64,000 nt of DNA from Flavobacteriales bacterium. Lineage in GTDB: Bacteria > Bacteroidota > Bacteroidia > Flavobacteriales_F > PHOS-HE28. Within the stretch, counting starts at the first letter, position 1. Each line of letters opens with the position of its first letter. The notes beneath the pieces were generated by a model that ran no database searches, was not told the origin of the DNA, and saw only the letters and a list, made by a program, of their open reading frames with translations. Made by a program: the position numbers and the translations under genes. The DNA is taken from assembly GCA_016710015.1 (NCBI GenBank), contig JADJLR010000002.1:124001-188000 (forward strand), in the 5' to 3' direction. Positions 8,909 to 16,591 of the stretch are shown in pieces.

Positions 8909-9598
8909 ATGGCGATCGTGGATCACTCTGCTCTTGCCGTAAGGTATGCGACCGTGAAAGCAAGCCTTCCGGACCACATCACTTTGGTCGCCGTAAGCAA
9001 GACCCGGTCCGTGGAGGAGATCCAAGCCCTTTACGATCTTGGACACCGGGACTTCGGGGAGAACTATCCCCAAGAACTACGCGAAAAGGTGCCGCTGCTT
9101 CCACCGGATATCCGCTGGCACTTCATCGGCCACCTGCAGCGAAGCAATGTGAAGCACGTCCTCCCGGTGTGCCACTTGATCCACGGTGTGGACAGTCCAA
9201 AGCTCATGGACGAAATGGAGAAACGGGCCAAGGCATTGCAACGGAACGTTTCGATCCTCCTACAGGTCCACATCGGGCAAGAGACCACCAAACACGGGTT
9301 CACGGAGGAGGAATTGAAGCAATTCACATTCGGAAGCCCTGACCCGATCGAACGTTGGCCACATTGCACCATCCGTGGTCTCATGGGCATGGCAACGAAC
9401 ACCTCGGATCCGGACCAAATAGCACGTGAATTTCGGAACCTGAACGACTGGCATCAGGCCATCCGCACGCACGGTCCTTTTCCATTGGAGCAATTCACGG
9501 TCCTGAGCATTGGAATGAGCAGCGATGTGGACATTGCAGTGAAGGCCGGAACCACCATGGTCCGGATCGGTACTGCGATCTTCGGTGAACGCGCCTGA
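8909..9598 (+). CDS. yggS: PLP homeostasis protein (YggS/PLPBP)
   Basis: A 229-residue alanine-racemase-fold protein that binds pyridoxal phosphate but has no second catalytic domain. The PLP lysine lies in LVAVSKTRSVEE near residue 31, and the family signatures FGENYPQEL, WHFIGHLQRSNVKHV and LSIGMSSDVDIAVKAG are all present. The role is control of free PLP and amino-acid balance in the cytoplasm. It starts 9 bp after the DUF1015 gene, so it is probably the last gene of the serC operon, which fits because SerC is a PLP enzyme. Confidence 0.95.
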   Translation: MAIVDHSALAVRYATVKASLPDHITLVAVSKTRSVEEIQALYDLGHRDFGENYPQELREKVPLLPPDIRWHFIGHLQRSNVKHVLPVCHLIHGVDSPKLMDEMEKRAKALQRNVSILLQVHIGQETTKHGFTEEELKQFTFGSPDPIERWPHCTIRGLMGMATNTSDPDQIAREFRNLNDWHQAIRTHGPFPLEQFTVLSIGMSSDVDIAVKAGTTMVRIGTAIFGERA

Positions 9599-9654
9599 CC
9601 ACTTCTGCTCACTTCAGAGAGGCAACCGTTGGTGCTCTCAGCGTCTATACCTTG

Positions 9655-9662
9655 TACATTCG
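9655..9662 (+). promoter_or_regulatory. Promoter -7 TACATTCG with -33 TTGG
   Basis: TACATTCG lies 17 nt before the ATG at 9680, with TTGG at 9629-9632 as a plausible -33 element 22 nt upstream. Confidence 0.45.
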
Positions 9663-9679
9663 AAGTCCGATCCGGCAGC

Positions 9680-10687
9680 ATGATACGACTCGGCATTCTC
9701 TTTCCTGCCCTTCTTTGCGCCTTCTTGGCACATGCGCAACGCCACTTGGAAGTGGGCGTTCAGGGCGGTGTGACCCATTATTACGGGGACCTCGGCAACA
9801 TCGACGGCCCAGTGCAATGGAACAGCGCACGGCCCGGGATGACCATCACCTTCCGGGATTTCTTGAACAACAAGAAGCGGTATGTCACACGCTCGCTCAC
9901 TACCGAAGCACGCATCAGTTGGTTTCGGATCGGCTACGACGAAACCGCGGCACTGCGCCATGTGGAAACCACGGACCTGAAGAACTACCGGCGTGGACTC
10001 AGCTTTCGGAACGACCTCATCGGAGCCTCCGGACACTTGGTGCTGAACGCATACCGCGAGCCCTTCACCCCGCTTTTCCAGCAACGATTCTTCATGTACT
10101 TCCACATTGGTCTAGGCGTATACCACGGCAGGCCAAAGGCCGATCTGTTCAACGGCGATGTGGATCTGGCCAACCGGTATTATTTCTGGGAGGATGGAAC
10201 GGTGCTGGATGCACCACGCCAAACCCAAGGTGCCAACGTGATCGGTCGTGACGGAAAATACGAGACCGACCTGTACAGTTGGCAGACCGAAGGCGGTGCT
10301 GGCGCAGGCGAAAACAGCGGTGGCCCTCGATTCTCACCGTGGCACGTGGCTATTCCGCTTGGCGCTGGCGTTCGGGTGATGGCCACGCGCCAATTGAGCA
10401 TCGGGATCGAGTATTGTTACTTGATGTTCCTTACGGACATGTTGGATGACGTGAGTGACCGCTACGCCACGTACGATGAGATCGATGCGGCCTATTCCAC
10501 GACCGGGGAGCAGGGTCTGGCGCGCTACATCAGCGACCCTACTGGCTGGGGCACCAATGGGGAGATCGGCATCGTGACCAGTCAACGTGGGAACCCGGCC
10601 CTTTTGGATTCCTTCAGTTTCTTCAGCTTGGAGGTCTCCTACAAGTTCAAGCGTAGCCCGGCTCGCCGGAGTTACATGAGCCTGTAA
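9680..10687 (+). CDS. DUF6089-like outer-membrane beta-barrel
   Basis: The ATG at 9680 gives a signal peptide (MIRLGILFPALLCAFLAHAQ) followed by HLEVGVQGGVTHYYGDLG, the opening of the DUF6089 family of Bacteroidota. Alternating hydrophobic and polar strands, many aromatic residues and a final strand (FSFFSLEVSYKFKRSP) suggest an outer-membrane beta-barrel of 335 residues. The gene stands alone with its own promoter. No enzymatic motif is present; the function is unknown, as for the family. Family assignment rests on the N-terminal pattern and overall shape. Confidence 0.75.
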   Translation: MIRLGILFPALLCAFLAHAQRHLEVGVQGGVTHYYGDLGNIDGPVQWNSARPGMTITFRDFLNNKKRYVTRSLTTEARISWFRIGYDETAALRHVETTDLKNYRRGLSFRNDLIGASGHLVLNAYREPFTPLFQQRFFMYFHIGLGVYHGRPKADLFNGDVDLANRYYFWEDGTVLDAPRQTQGANVIGRDGKYETDLYSWQTEGGAGAGENSGGPRFSPWHVAIPLGAGVRVMATRQLSIGIEYCYLMFLTDMLDDVSDRYATYDEIDAAYSTTGEQGLARYISDPTGWGTNGEIGIVTSQRGNPALLDSFSFFSLEVSYKFKRSPARRSYMSL

Positions 10688-10738
10688 GCAACTCGGTCCC
10701 ATGTACGCCTCGGCTCAGGGCTGCCCTTTGTGGGCACC

Positions 10739-10746
10739 TACCTTCG
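10739..10746 (+). promoter_or_regulatory. -7 element TACCTTCG for HEAT-repeat gene
   Basis: TACCTTCG stands 29 nt before the ATG at 10776. A TTTG occurs only 8 nt upstream, too close to be its -33 box. Confidence 0.35.
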
Positions 10747-10775
10747 CACCTTCCCTTTTAACGACCGGCTGAACG

Positions 10776-11312
10776 ATGACCGTCAATACAAAGACCAAAC
10801 GCATGGATCTGGCCTTCGCCTCCTTACTGAGCGATGATGACGAAGCCGCCCTGACCGCCTTGACCCGGATCGAACAGGAAGCCGATGCCAAGGCCATCCG
10901 ACCTTTGCTGGACGCATTGATGCGGGCCAAGGAGGGTCGCGTTAAACAGCGCATAACTGGATTGTTGGATCAGGTGAAGGCTCCGGGGGCCGCCGACGAG
11001 CTTTTCCGTGCGTTGGAGGACGAGAGTTTGGCTCCGGTGCGAAAGACCGTGTTAGGTGTATTTTGGAATGCTGGGATCGATGTGCGTGACCACTTGGACC
11101 GTTTCGTAACCATCGCCTTGGAAGGTGATGCGCAGGAAAGCTTCGAATGCCTCACCGTGATCGAGAATCAAGAGATCTGGCCAGAGCACGCGGCCCGGCT
11201 TGCACTTGGTCGAGTGCGCAACGCAATGACCGCAGAGAACGACCCGTACAAGGCTTCTATCCTGAACGACCTGACGATCGTGTTGGAAGGTCGACTGGGC
11301 GTGAACGAATAG
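10776..11312 (+). CDS. HEAT/ARM-repeat cytoplasmic protein
   Basis: A 178-residue protein without a signal peptide or membrane segment. Its sequence reads as four to five helical pairs of 30-35 residues (for example ADAKAIRPLLDALMRA, GAADELFRALEDES, APVRKTVLGVFWNAG), the pattern of HEAT or Armadillo repeats that serve as protein-binding scaffolds. There is no catalytic motif. It has its own upstream promoter element and is followed by the VOC gene in the same direction with 47 bp between. The partner is unknown. Confidence 0.65.
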   Translation: MTVNTKTKRMDLAFASLLSDDDEAALTALTRIEQEADAKAIRPLLDALMRAKEGRVKQRITGLLDQVKAPGAADELFRALEDESLAPVRKTVLGVFWNAGIDVRDHLDRFVTIALEGDAQESFECLTVIENQEIWPEHAARLALGRVRNAMTAENDPYKASILNDLTIVLEGRLGVNE

Positions 11313-11345
11313 CACGTTGCGTTCACGCCGCGCTCGGTTCATCCG

Positions 11346-11353
11346 TACATTTC
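11346..11353 (+). promoter_or_regulatory. -7-like TACATTTC before VOC gene
   Basis: One mismatch to TAnnTTTG, 6 nt before the chosen ATG at 11360. It supports that start over any of the longer in-frame extensions inside the HEAT gene. Confidence 0.35.
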
Positions 11354-11359
11354 CGGAAC

Positions 11360-11740
11360 ATGAAACCCTCCCCCATGCACGGGCTCCGAACCGTGATCTA
11401 CATCGTGCCAGACCTGAATGCTGCGAAGAAATGGTACCACAAGGCATTCGGCCCCAAGCCCTACTTCGATGAGTCCTTCTATGTGGGCTTCAGCATTGGC
11501 GGATACGAGCTGGGGCTGCTCCCCGAGGAAGGCGAGCCGAAGCCGCGCGGTGAGAACGTAATGACCTACTGGGGCGTGGACGATGTGCAGAAGGCATACG
11601 ATCGTCTCATCAGACTCGGAGCAAGCACATGTGAAGAACCGCACAACGTGGGCGGCGAACTCGTGGTGGGCGCCGTGAAGGACCCATGGGGCAACGTGGT
11701 GGGCCTGATCCACAACCCGGAATTCAAGCTGCCGGAGTAG
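11360..11740 (+). CDS. VOC-superfamily (glyoxalase-like) protein
   Basis: A 126-residue single-domain protein of the vicinal oxygen chelate fold. It begins GLRTVIYIVPDLNAAKKWYHKAFG, the typical first beta-alpha-beta unit, and ends VVGAVKDPWGNVVGLIHNP, the second unit with the D-PWGN turn. Members act on small molecules through a divalent metal (glyoxalase, dioxygenase, antibiotic resistance) or have lost the metal. With only one His and several Glu in candidate positions the activity cannot be assigned. The start at 11360 is chosen because an in-frame longer version runs through the upstream HEAT gene. Confidence 0.8.
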   Translation: MKPSPMHGLRTVIYIVPDLNAAKKWYHKAFGPKPYFDESFYVGFSIGGYELGLLPEEGEPKPRGENVMTYWGVDDVQKAYDRLIRLGASTCEEPHNVGGELVVGAVKDPWGNVVGLIHNPEFKLPE

Positions 11741-12144
11741 ATCGGGGTATTGCTGAAAGTCCGAGATCGGGCGGCTGAACGCCCATGTATTGCTTGCTAT
11801 TGCAGTTCAACCTTCGTGTTCAGTGCCGATGATGCGGTGATTTCATCCATGCTCGATCCCCGCCGAGGAAGCACATCCACAGGGCTATCGCCTATGAACA
11901 CATTCCGCACCAGATCTGTTGTTTCTGAGACCCCGCTGGGGTCGAACACGTTCGTCCGACTCGAATTCTATTCTCTGACCCCTCTGGGGTCAACCCACAA
12001 GGAGAAAGTCCAGTGCTGCGTTCTGACCCCAGAGGGGTCACAGAAATCAGAAAATGCCCCCCGTTGGAGAACGACCCCAGCGGGGGCGCAGAAAATAAGA
12101 GGCGATAGCTCTGGCACATCCATGGCAGAGCGTAGTTGAAGCAC
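11741..12144. other. Non-coding stretch with nested palindromes
   Basis: About 400 bp without a convincing gene. The left 140 bp shows nothing I recognise beyond a small GGGCG/CGCCC hairpin near 11770. The right part holds four GACCCC-GGGGTC palindromes in mirrored order (annotated separately) and ends at the promoter of the SRP RNA. Short in-frame stretches cross the palindromes and look accidental. Confidence 0.6.
11885..12108. repeat. Mirrored array of four GACCCC...GGGGTC palindromes
   Basis: Four 15-bp palindromes occur: 11929-11943 (centre GCT), 11977-11991 (centre TCT), 12025-12039 (centre AGA) and 12073-12087 (centre AGC, last arm GGGGGC). The centres of the third and fourth are the reverse complements of the second and first, and flanking TTCTG/CAGAA repeats are also mirrored. 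CTATCGCCT at 11885-11893 recurs inverted as AGGCGATAG at 12100-12108. The whole could fold into one large imperfect stem with side hairpins. It resembles REP- or MITE-like intergenic elements. No transposase is nearby. Confidence 0.7.
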
Positions 12145-12152
12145 TACCTTTG
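12145..12152 (+). promoter_or_regulatory. -7 element TACCTTTG of SRP RNA
   Basis: TACCTTTG ends 4 nt before the first G of the predicted SRP RNA stem at 12157, the distance expected for a Bacteroidota promoter. It is the clearest promoter in the window because the RNA 5' end is known from its base pairing. Confidence 0.6.
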
Positions 12153-12156
12153 CGGC

Positions 12157-12253
12157 GGGACAAGTCCTGTACGACCAGCTCCCACTAAATCCCCCAGGGC
12201 AGGAATGCAGCAAGGGTAGGTGGTTGAGCGGTGCGCTACAGGTCGCTTGTCCC
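12157..12253 (+). ncRNA. ffs: Signal recognition particle RNA, small type
   Basis: About 97 nt. The ends pair perfectly (GGGACAAG at 12157-12164 with CTTGTCCC at 12246-12253), CTGTA pairs with TACAG further in, and the apex carries the universal SRP domain IV: CAGG-GCA-GGAA-TGC-AGCA, i.e. a GGAA tetraloop on a GCA/TGC stem flanked by the conserved CAGG and AGCA internal-loop strands. This binds Ffh and targets membrane proteins co-translationally. The RNA is preceded by a TACCTTTG promoter element and followed by a T run (12256-12261). No Alu domain is present, as in most Gram-negative bacteria. Confidence 0.93.
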
Positions 12254-12324
12254 ACTTTTTTGGGGGCAATTTGGGATCGATCAAGAGCTTATTGAAGTTC
12301 AACAGAGGCTCTGAAGCAGACCAA

Positions 12325-12372
12325 CGTCATTCCGTCCCGGCTCGCTGGCCGGGATGACGGCCCGGAATGACG
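12325..12372. repeat. Palindromic CGTCATTCCG element
   Basis: CGTCATTCCG (12325-12334) pairs with CGGAATGACG (12363-12372), and inside it TCCCGGC (12335-12341) pairs with GCCGGGA (12348-12354). The stem is strong. Similar GTCATTCC/GGAATGAC hairpins are widespread intergenic repeats in bacteria. It stands between the SRP RNA and the SDR pseudogene. Confidence 0.65.
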
Positions 12373-12398
12373 GTGCAGGGACTACTACCTTTCCCGCG

Positions 12399-12717
12399 AA
12401 GTCTTCCAGCACGAAAGTGATTTTGGTGACCGGCGGGTCCAGCGGTCTTGGGAAAAGCATCTGCTTGCGGCTGGCCAAAGCAAGGCACACGGTGTTCGGC
12501 ACCAGCCGAAAGGCGAACGGCCAACAAGTGGATGGATACACGCTGATCGCTATGGATGTGTGTGATGCCACCAGCTTCCAAGGTGCCGCGGATGCTGTGA
12601 TCGCTGCGAACAGTCGTTTGGATGTGCTGGTGAACAACGCCAGGCTGGGAATCCAAGTGCGATGGAGGACATCAACCCAAAACTGAAACCCTGTTTTAGG
12701 ACTTCAGACCGCTGCGT
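12399..12717 (+). pseudogene. Decayed 5' copy of the SDR gene
   Basis: This stretch aligns with the first third of the intact SDR gene at 13876. Shared are TGGSSGLGKSICLRLAKA, TVFGTSRKANGQ and RLDVLVNNA. The position of the ATG is now AAG (12399-12401), one base is missing after the LGIQ codons (about 12657), and a stop follows soon after. Nucleotide similarity fades by about 12717. Even the upstream TACCTTTC element (12386-12393) is kept at the same distance as in the intact gene, so the copied unit included the promoter. It is a partial duplicate that lost start, frame and 3' two thirds; expression is unlikely. Confidence 0.85.
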
Positions 12718-12869
12718 CCCCAACAGAAGCTCGGGAAATCCGGCGGAGCTTCAGGTATACCTTGCGTAGGTTCCTACCGAGCATGGATCATGTTCGTAGG
12801 TCCCACCACCGAACGGCGCATCCACCGGGTAATGGCACCGTCCACTTCCACTTCCCCGGACAACGCCGT

Positions 12870-13697
12870 CTACTTCTTGACCACCTTGAGGGTCCGACTC
12901 CCTTGGTCTCCGATCCGGATCACATACGCACCGGCCGCTGCTCCACTCAGGTCGATGGAGGTGCTTTCATTGATGAGTTTCCCGGACGACACTTGCCGAC
13001 CTGCCTGATCCGTGATCATGAACGAGGAACCCACCAGATTGCTGTTGGCCTTGATCGTGATCAGGTCCGTGGCTGGGTTCGGGTACACGGAAAAAGCCCG
13101 CTCGTTGGTGCCCAACTCGGCCGTGACCGTGCTTAGAGCTTCCGGGACCAAGAGGGTGGATGTGTATACGGTGTCACCGTTCTGGGTGAAATTCGAATTG
13201 GTCACATTGAATGCACCATAGAAGGTCGCACTGCCTGTTCCCTGTGGCGGAGCGGTCCAATCGAATGTCCAGCTCCTAGAGCCCTCCCCGGCGATCCCAT
13301 AGAAACTATGCGTGATATAGTTGGAACCTGTGCCGTTCAGCAGTGTTTCCTCGCCGGTGTTCACCAATGTTCCGATGAAGTCCCCTTCGGGATTCTGGGG
13401 CGAGATCTCGAATCCGAACCTGCTATGCCCTACACTGGCTATCGCAGCGGTGATCGTGTACGTGGTATTGGGCGTATACCCCTCGGCCGGAATATCCGAA
13501 GTGATCAGCCCACTGACCGCTGTTGCGGGCGGCCCGGCATGGCACGCGGTGCAGGTAAGGGATCCACCCGCAGGGTCCCCACTATATCCTGCGACCGCGC
13601 CTCCTGCATTCTTGTGCATATGGGCCCCAGGGTTGTTGAAGGCCATCAACGCCACGGTAGCGATGACCAGACCAAGGATCGGTATCGTCTTATTCAT
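12870..13697 (-). CDS. Choice-of-anchor V protein with heme-c motif, T9SS
   Basis: A 275-residue exported protein. I use the ATG at 13697, giving a signal segment (MNKTIPILGLVIATVALMAF); an in-frame ATG nine codons upstream is less likely. The N-terminal region has CTACH at residues 49-53, a CxxCH heme-c attachment site. The middle (about residues 60-190) matches the choice-of-anchor V/reeler-like beta-sandwich, and the C-terminal 75 residues (FSVYPNPATDLITI to SRTLKVVKK) are a T9SS type A sorting domain. It is thus probably a surface-attached or secreted monoheme protein. It lies between the decayed and the intact SDR copies, in the opposite direction. Confidence 0.82.
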   Translation of the reverse strand: MNKTIPILGLVIATVALMAFNNPGAHMHKNAGGAVAGYSGDPAGGSLTCTACHAGPPATAVSGLITSDIPAEGYTPNTTYTITAAIASVGHSRFGFEISPQNPEGDFIGTLVNTGEETLLNGTGSNYITHSFYGIAGEGSRSWTFDWTAPPQGTGSATFYGAFNVTNSNFTQNGDTVYTSTLLVPEALSTVTAELGTNERAFSVYPNPATDLITIKANSNLVGSSFMITDQAGRQVSSGKLINESTSIDLSGAAAGAYVIRIGDQGSRTLKVVKK

Positions 13698-13862
13698 TGG
13701 GTAAGTGAATGGTATATGTTCCAACTACGCATGGACGAAGCAACATGGTATCACGGATCCGTGAAGTGACGATCGTCACAGAGACCATGAATGTCTTGTC
13801 CTAAAATAGGTTGACACAAACAACCATCATCAACCCCCAACACACCAATAAGCACCAACAAC

Positions 13863-13870
13863 TACCTTTC
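13863..13870 (+). promoter_or_regulatory. -7-like TACCTTTC, 5 nt from SDR start
   Basis: Identical in sequence and spacing to the element before the decayed SDR copy (12386-12393). The ATG follows after CCGCC, so the transcript would be nearly leaderless. Confidence 0.45.
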
Positions 13871-13875
13871 CCGCC

Positions 13876-14682
13876 ATGTCGTTCAACACCAAAGTGGTCC
13901 TGGTGACCGGCGGGTCCAGTGGACTGGGGAAGAGCATCTGCCTGCGGCTTGCCAAAGCAGGGCACACGGTGTTCGGCACCAGCCGGAAGGCGAACGGCCA
14001 ACACATGGATGGATACACGCTGATCGCCATGGACGTGACGGACAACGCCAGCGTACTGCGCGCCGTTTCCGAAGTGATCTCACAAGCAGGTCGCTTGGAC
14101 GTGCTGGTGAACAACGCCGGCTTGGGGATACAAGGTGCGGTGGAGGACATCACACCCGAACTGGGGCAACGCCTCTTCGACACGAACGTTTGGGGTCCGC
14201 TGCGCGTGTGCCGGGCCGCGTTGCCACAGATGCGGAAGCAGGGCGGCGGTTGCATCATCAACATCAGCAGTGTAGCGGCCAACTTCGGACTGCCCTACCG
14301 CGGTTTCTACAGCGCCAGCAAGGCTGCGTTGGACCGCATGAGCGAGGCCTTGAGCACCGAGGTGGACCGCTTCGGCATCAACGTGGTGACGGTGCAGCCG
14401 GGCGAGTTCAACACCACCATCGGTGATTCGCGCTTGCGGCCGGAGGTGATATCCGAGGCACACAAGCCGGGCTACGAGAAGGCCATGGCGATACTCGGCG
14501 GCAGCATGCACTACAGCCGCGACCCGGACGAACTGGCGCAGGTGGTGGAACGCATCTTGAACGATCCGAAGCCGAAAGCACGCTACGTGGTGGCGCAAGG
14601 CATGCAGAAGATCAGCATTTTGGCCAAGAAGCTGCTGCCCGGGCGCATGTTCGAACGGATGGTCCGCAAGCACTACGAATAA
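13876..14682 (+). CDS. Short-chain dehydrogenase/reductase
   Basis: A classical SDR of 268 residues. The Rossmann motif is TGGSSGLGKSI at residues 11-21, the NNAGLG motif lies near residue 81, the catalytic Ser is in INISSVAANFG near residue 132, and YRGFYSASKAALD carries the Tyr-x3-Lys pair. It oxidises or reduces an unknown substrate with NAD(P)H. The gene is 3 bp ahead of the bestrophin gene and probably co-transcribed with it. A partial, decayed copy lies 1.48 kb upstream in the same direction. Confidence 0.92.
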   Translation: MSFNTKVVLVTGGSSGLGKSICLRLAKAGHTVFGTSRKANGQHMDGYTLIAMDVTDNASVLRAVSEVISQAGRLDVLVNNAGLGIQGAVEDITPELGQRLFDTNVWGPLRVCRAALPQMRKQGGGCIINISSVAANFGLPYRGFYSASKAALDRMSEALSTEVDRFGINVVTVQPGEFNTTIGDSRLRPEVISEAHKPGYEKAMAILGGSMHYSRDPDELAQVVERILNDPKPKARYVVAQGMQKISILAKKLLPGRMFERMVRKHYE

Positions 14683-14685
14683 GCC

Positions 14686-15564
14686 ATGAAAGCCTACGAC
14701 TCGCACAACTGGTTCCGGGCACTGGCCATACACAAGTCGGATACCTTCCGGGTGCTGTGGCCCGCCGTGATCTTCGTCGGACTGTTCACCGCCGGCGCGG
14801 GTTGGTTGGAAACGAACTACTTCCACATATCGAAGACCAGCTACGTGAACAACCTGACGGTGATGCACAGCTTGCTGGGCTTCGCGATCAGTATGCTGCT
14901 GGTGTTCCGCACCAACTCGGCCTATGATCGATGGTGGGAAGGGCGAAAGCTCTGGGGCCAACTGGTGAACGTGAGCCGTAACACCGCGATCAAGATCGCC
15001 GCCATGCTGCCGCCTGATGACAGCAAGATCCGCACCTTTTACGCCCGCCTCATCGGCGAATTCGCGGCGGAACTACGGCGCCACCTGCTGCTGGAGAAGA
15101 CCCGTATGGAAATGGACAGTGAGCCGCACCCGGAGATCCCCGACTTCGACCAGAGCAAGCACGTGCCTGCCCAAGTGGCCCTCCTGATGCAACAACGGGC
15201 CGTGCGTGCCCATCGGGAAGGGCTCCTCACCGGCGATCAGCTCATCATTCTGGACAAAGAGCTTGTGCAGTACATGGAGATCTGCGGTGCCTGCGAGCGC
15301 ATCAAGAACACGCCCATCCCCTATTCGTACAGCAGCTTTATCAAGAAGTTCATCGTGGTCTACGTGTTCACACTGCCCTTCGGCGTGGCGTTCTCACTGG
15401 GCTACTTGGCCATACCTGTCGTCATGTTCATCTTCTACGTCATGGCCAGCTTGGAACTGATCGCCGAGGAGATCGAAGACCCCTTCGGCGATGACCCCAA
15501 CGACCTCCCAATGAAGCGCCTCGCCACCGTGATCGGCCAGAACGCCGAGGAGATCCTGCGCTAG
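14686..15564 (+). CDS. Bestrophin-family anion channel
   Basis: A 292-residue inner-membrane protein of the bestrophin (UPF0187) family, pentameric chloride or anion channels in known members. Signatures are RTNSAYDRWWEGRKLWG at the end of the second membrane helix (near residue 76) and EDPFGDDPNDLP near the C-terminus. Hydrophobic segments occur around residues 24-42, 60-75, 220-240 and 240-262. It starts 3 bp after the SDR stop codon, indicating one transcript, though no functional link is obvious. Confidence 0.92.
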   Translation: MKAYDSHNWFRALAIHKSDTFRVLWPAVIFVGLFTAGAGWLETNYFHISKTSYVNNLTVMHSLLGFAISMLLVFRTNSAYDRWWEGRKLWGQLVNVSRNTAIKIAAMLPPDDSKIRTFYARLIGEFAAELRRHLLLEKTRMEMDSEPHPEIPDFDQSKHVPAQVALLMQQRAVRAHREGLLTGDQLIILDKELVQYMEICGACERIKNTPIPYSYSSFIKKFIVVYVFTLPFGVAFSLGYLAIPVVMFIFYVMASLELIAEEIEDPFGDDPNDLPMKRLATVIGQNAEEILR

Positions 15565-15603
15565 GGCCGACCGAAAAGGCCGAACCACGGCGAATACCGC
15601 TCC

Positions 15604-16485
15604 TTATGGCCGGTACGCGTAACGCACCAATACAGGCGCACTGCCTTTTCCCTCGCTGGACAGGAGCATATCTCCGTTGGCCATGAAGGTGATCCCTTCG
15701 GGCTTGGGCAACAGCGCAGGGTCCAAGAGCACAAGGTCCACCAGCTCGCCCATCCGGTCCACCACCAGGAGCGTCCTATCCACTGCAGAGAGCAGGTAGT
15801 AATGGTCCCTGAACGGATGCATGGCAACGGAACTGTAGCGCAATTTGAAACCGGACACCAGCTCGCCGTTCTTCTTCCGTTTCATCGGCAACGCTATGCC
15901 CTTCTTCTCGGCAGCAGCGGAGAGCACACGCATGGATAGGTGCAAGGCGACCAACGGCGCTGCGTTCAGCTTTTCGGGGTCCACTCCATACACCACCCGT
16001 TCATCCTTGGTCGTCGATCCATCGTTCAGCACATCCTTGGGCGATACCAGTATGCGGTGCTGCTTCTCGTCATACCCCAGCCCTTCAATGTTGCTGTTCG
16101 CCAACTGAAGGTGAACGGTATCCAGGATCGATAGACCCGTGTCCACCCCACCGAGATGGTACAGCAGGCCATCGCTCCGGAGCGCATAGAAGGTTCCACC
16201 AACTCGCGTTAGGCCTTCCATATCCGCTTGGCCATGGAAGGGAAAGCTGCTTACGATAGCGCCGCTGTGCAGCGAAAGGAAGTGTACCGTGGCCTGCTCA
16301 TCCTCCACGCACGCCACCGTAACGCTATCCACATCGGTCAATGCAGAAACTTCCCGCAAGGCCATCGGGAGGTGGAGCACAGCGCTCGGCTTGGCCATGT
16401 TGTACGGCGTGTCGGATCCTTTCGAGGGTTGCCGAGAGACACCGAAACAGGCAACGAGCACAAAGAGGATGGACAGCCGGATCAT
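15604..16485 (-). CDS. Secreted SdiA-regulated/phytase-like propeller protein
   Basis: I choose the ATG at 16485, which gives an N-terminal hydrophobic segment (MIRLSILFVLVACFG) of a signal peptide; the Cys in VACFG might be a lipobox but its spacing fits only loosely. The 293-residue protein has repeated beta-propeller-like strands (MEGLTRVGGTFYAL, NIEGLGYDEKQHRILV, PEGITFMANGDMLL), as in SdiA-regulated and esterase-like phytase domains. The three EG-(L/I) repeats are the most telling. No catalytic residues can be named. It is divergent from the MFS gene. Function unknown; probably periplasmic or outer-membrane attached. Confidence 0.65.
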   Translation of the reverse strand: MIRLSILFVLVACFGVSRQPSKGSDTPYNMAKPSAVLHLPMALREVSALTDVDSVTVACVEDEQATVHFLSLHSGAIVSSFPFHGQADMEGLTRVGGTFYALRSDGLLYHLGGVDTGLSILDTVHLQLANSNIEGLGYDEKQHRILVSPKDVLNDGSTTKDERVVYGVDPEKLNAAPLVALHLSMRVLSAAAEKKGIALPMKRKKNGELVSGFKLRYSSVAMHPFRDHYYLLSAVDRTLLVVDRMGELVDLVLLDPALLPKPEGITFMANGDMLLSSEGKGSAPVLVRYAYRP

Positions 16486-16591
16486 GGCGCAAAGATCATG
16501 CACGCCGGTACAACGGTATGCGATCGGCTACAACACCTTATTCGCGGGTCCTCTTGCTCTTGCCAGTGGTGCTCCCGTTCTTCGCTTCGCG

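Noticed and set aside
11750..12139. 129-codon open frame across the palindromes
   Set aside because: The translated product is built of the palindrome repeats and shows no domain; the palindromes read similarly open on the other strand.
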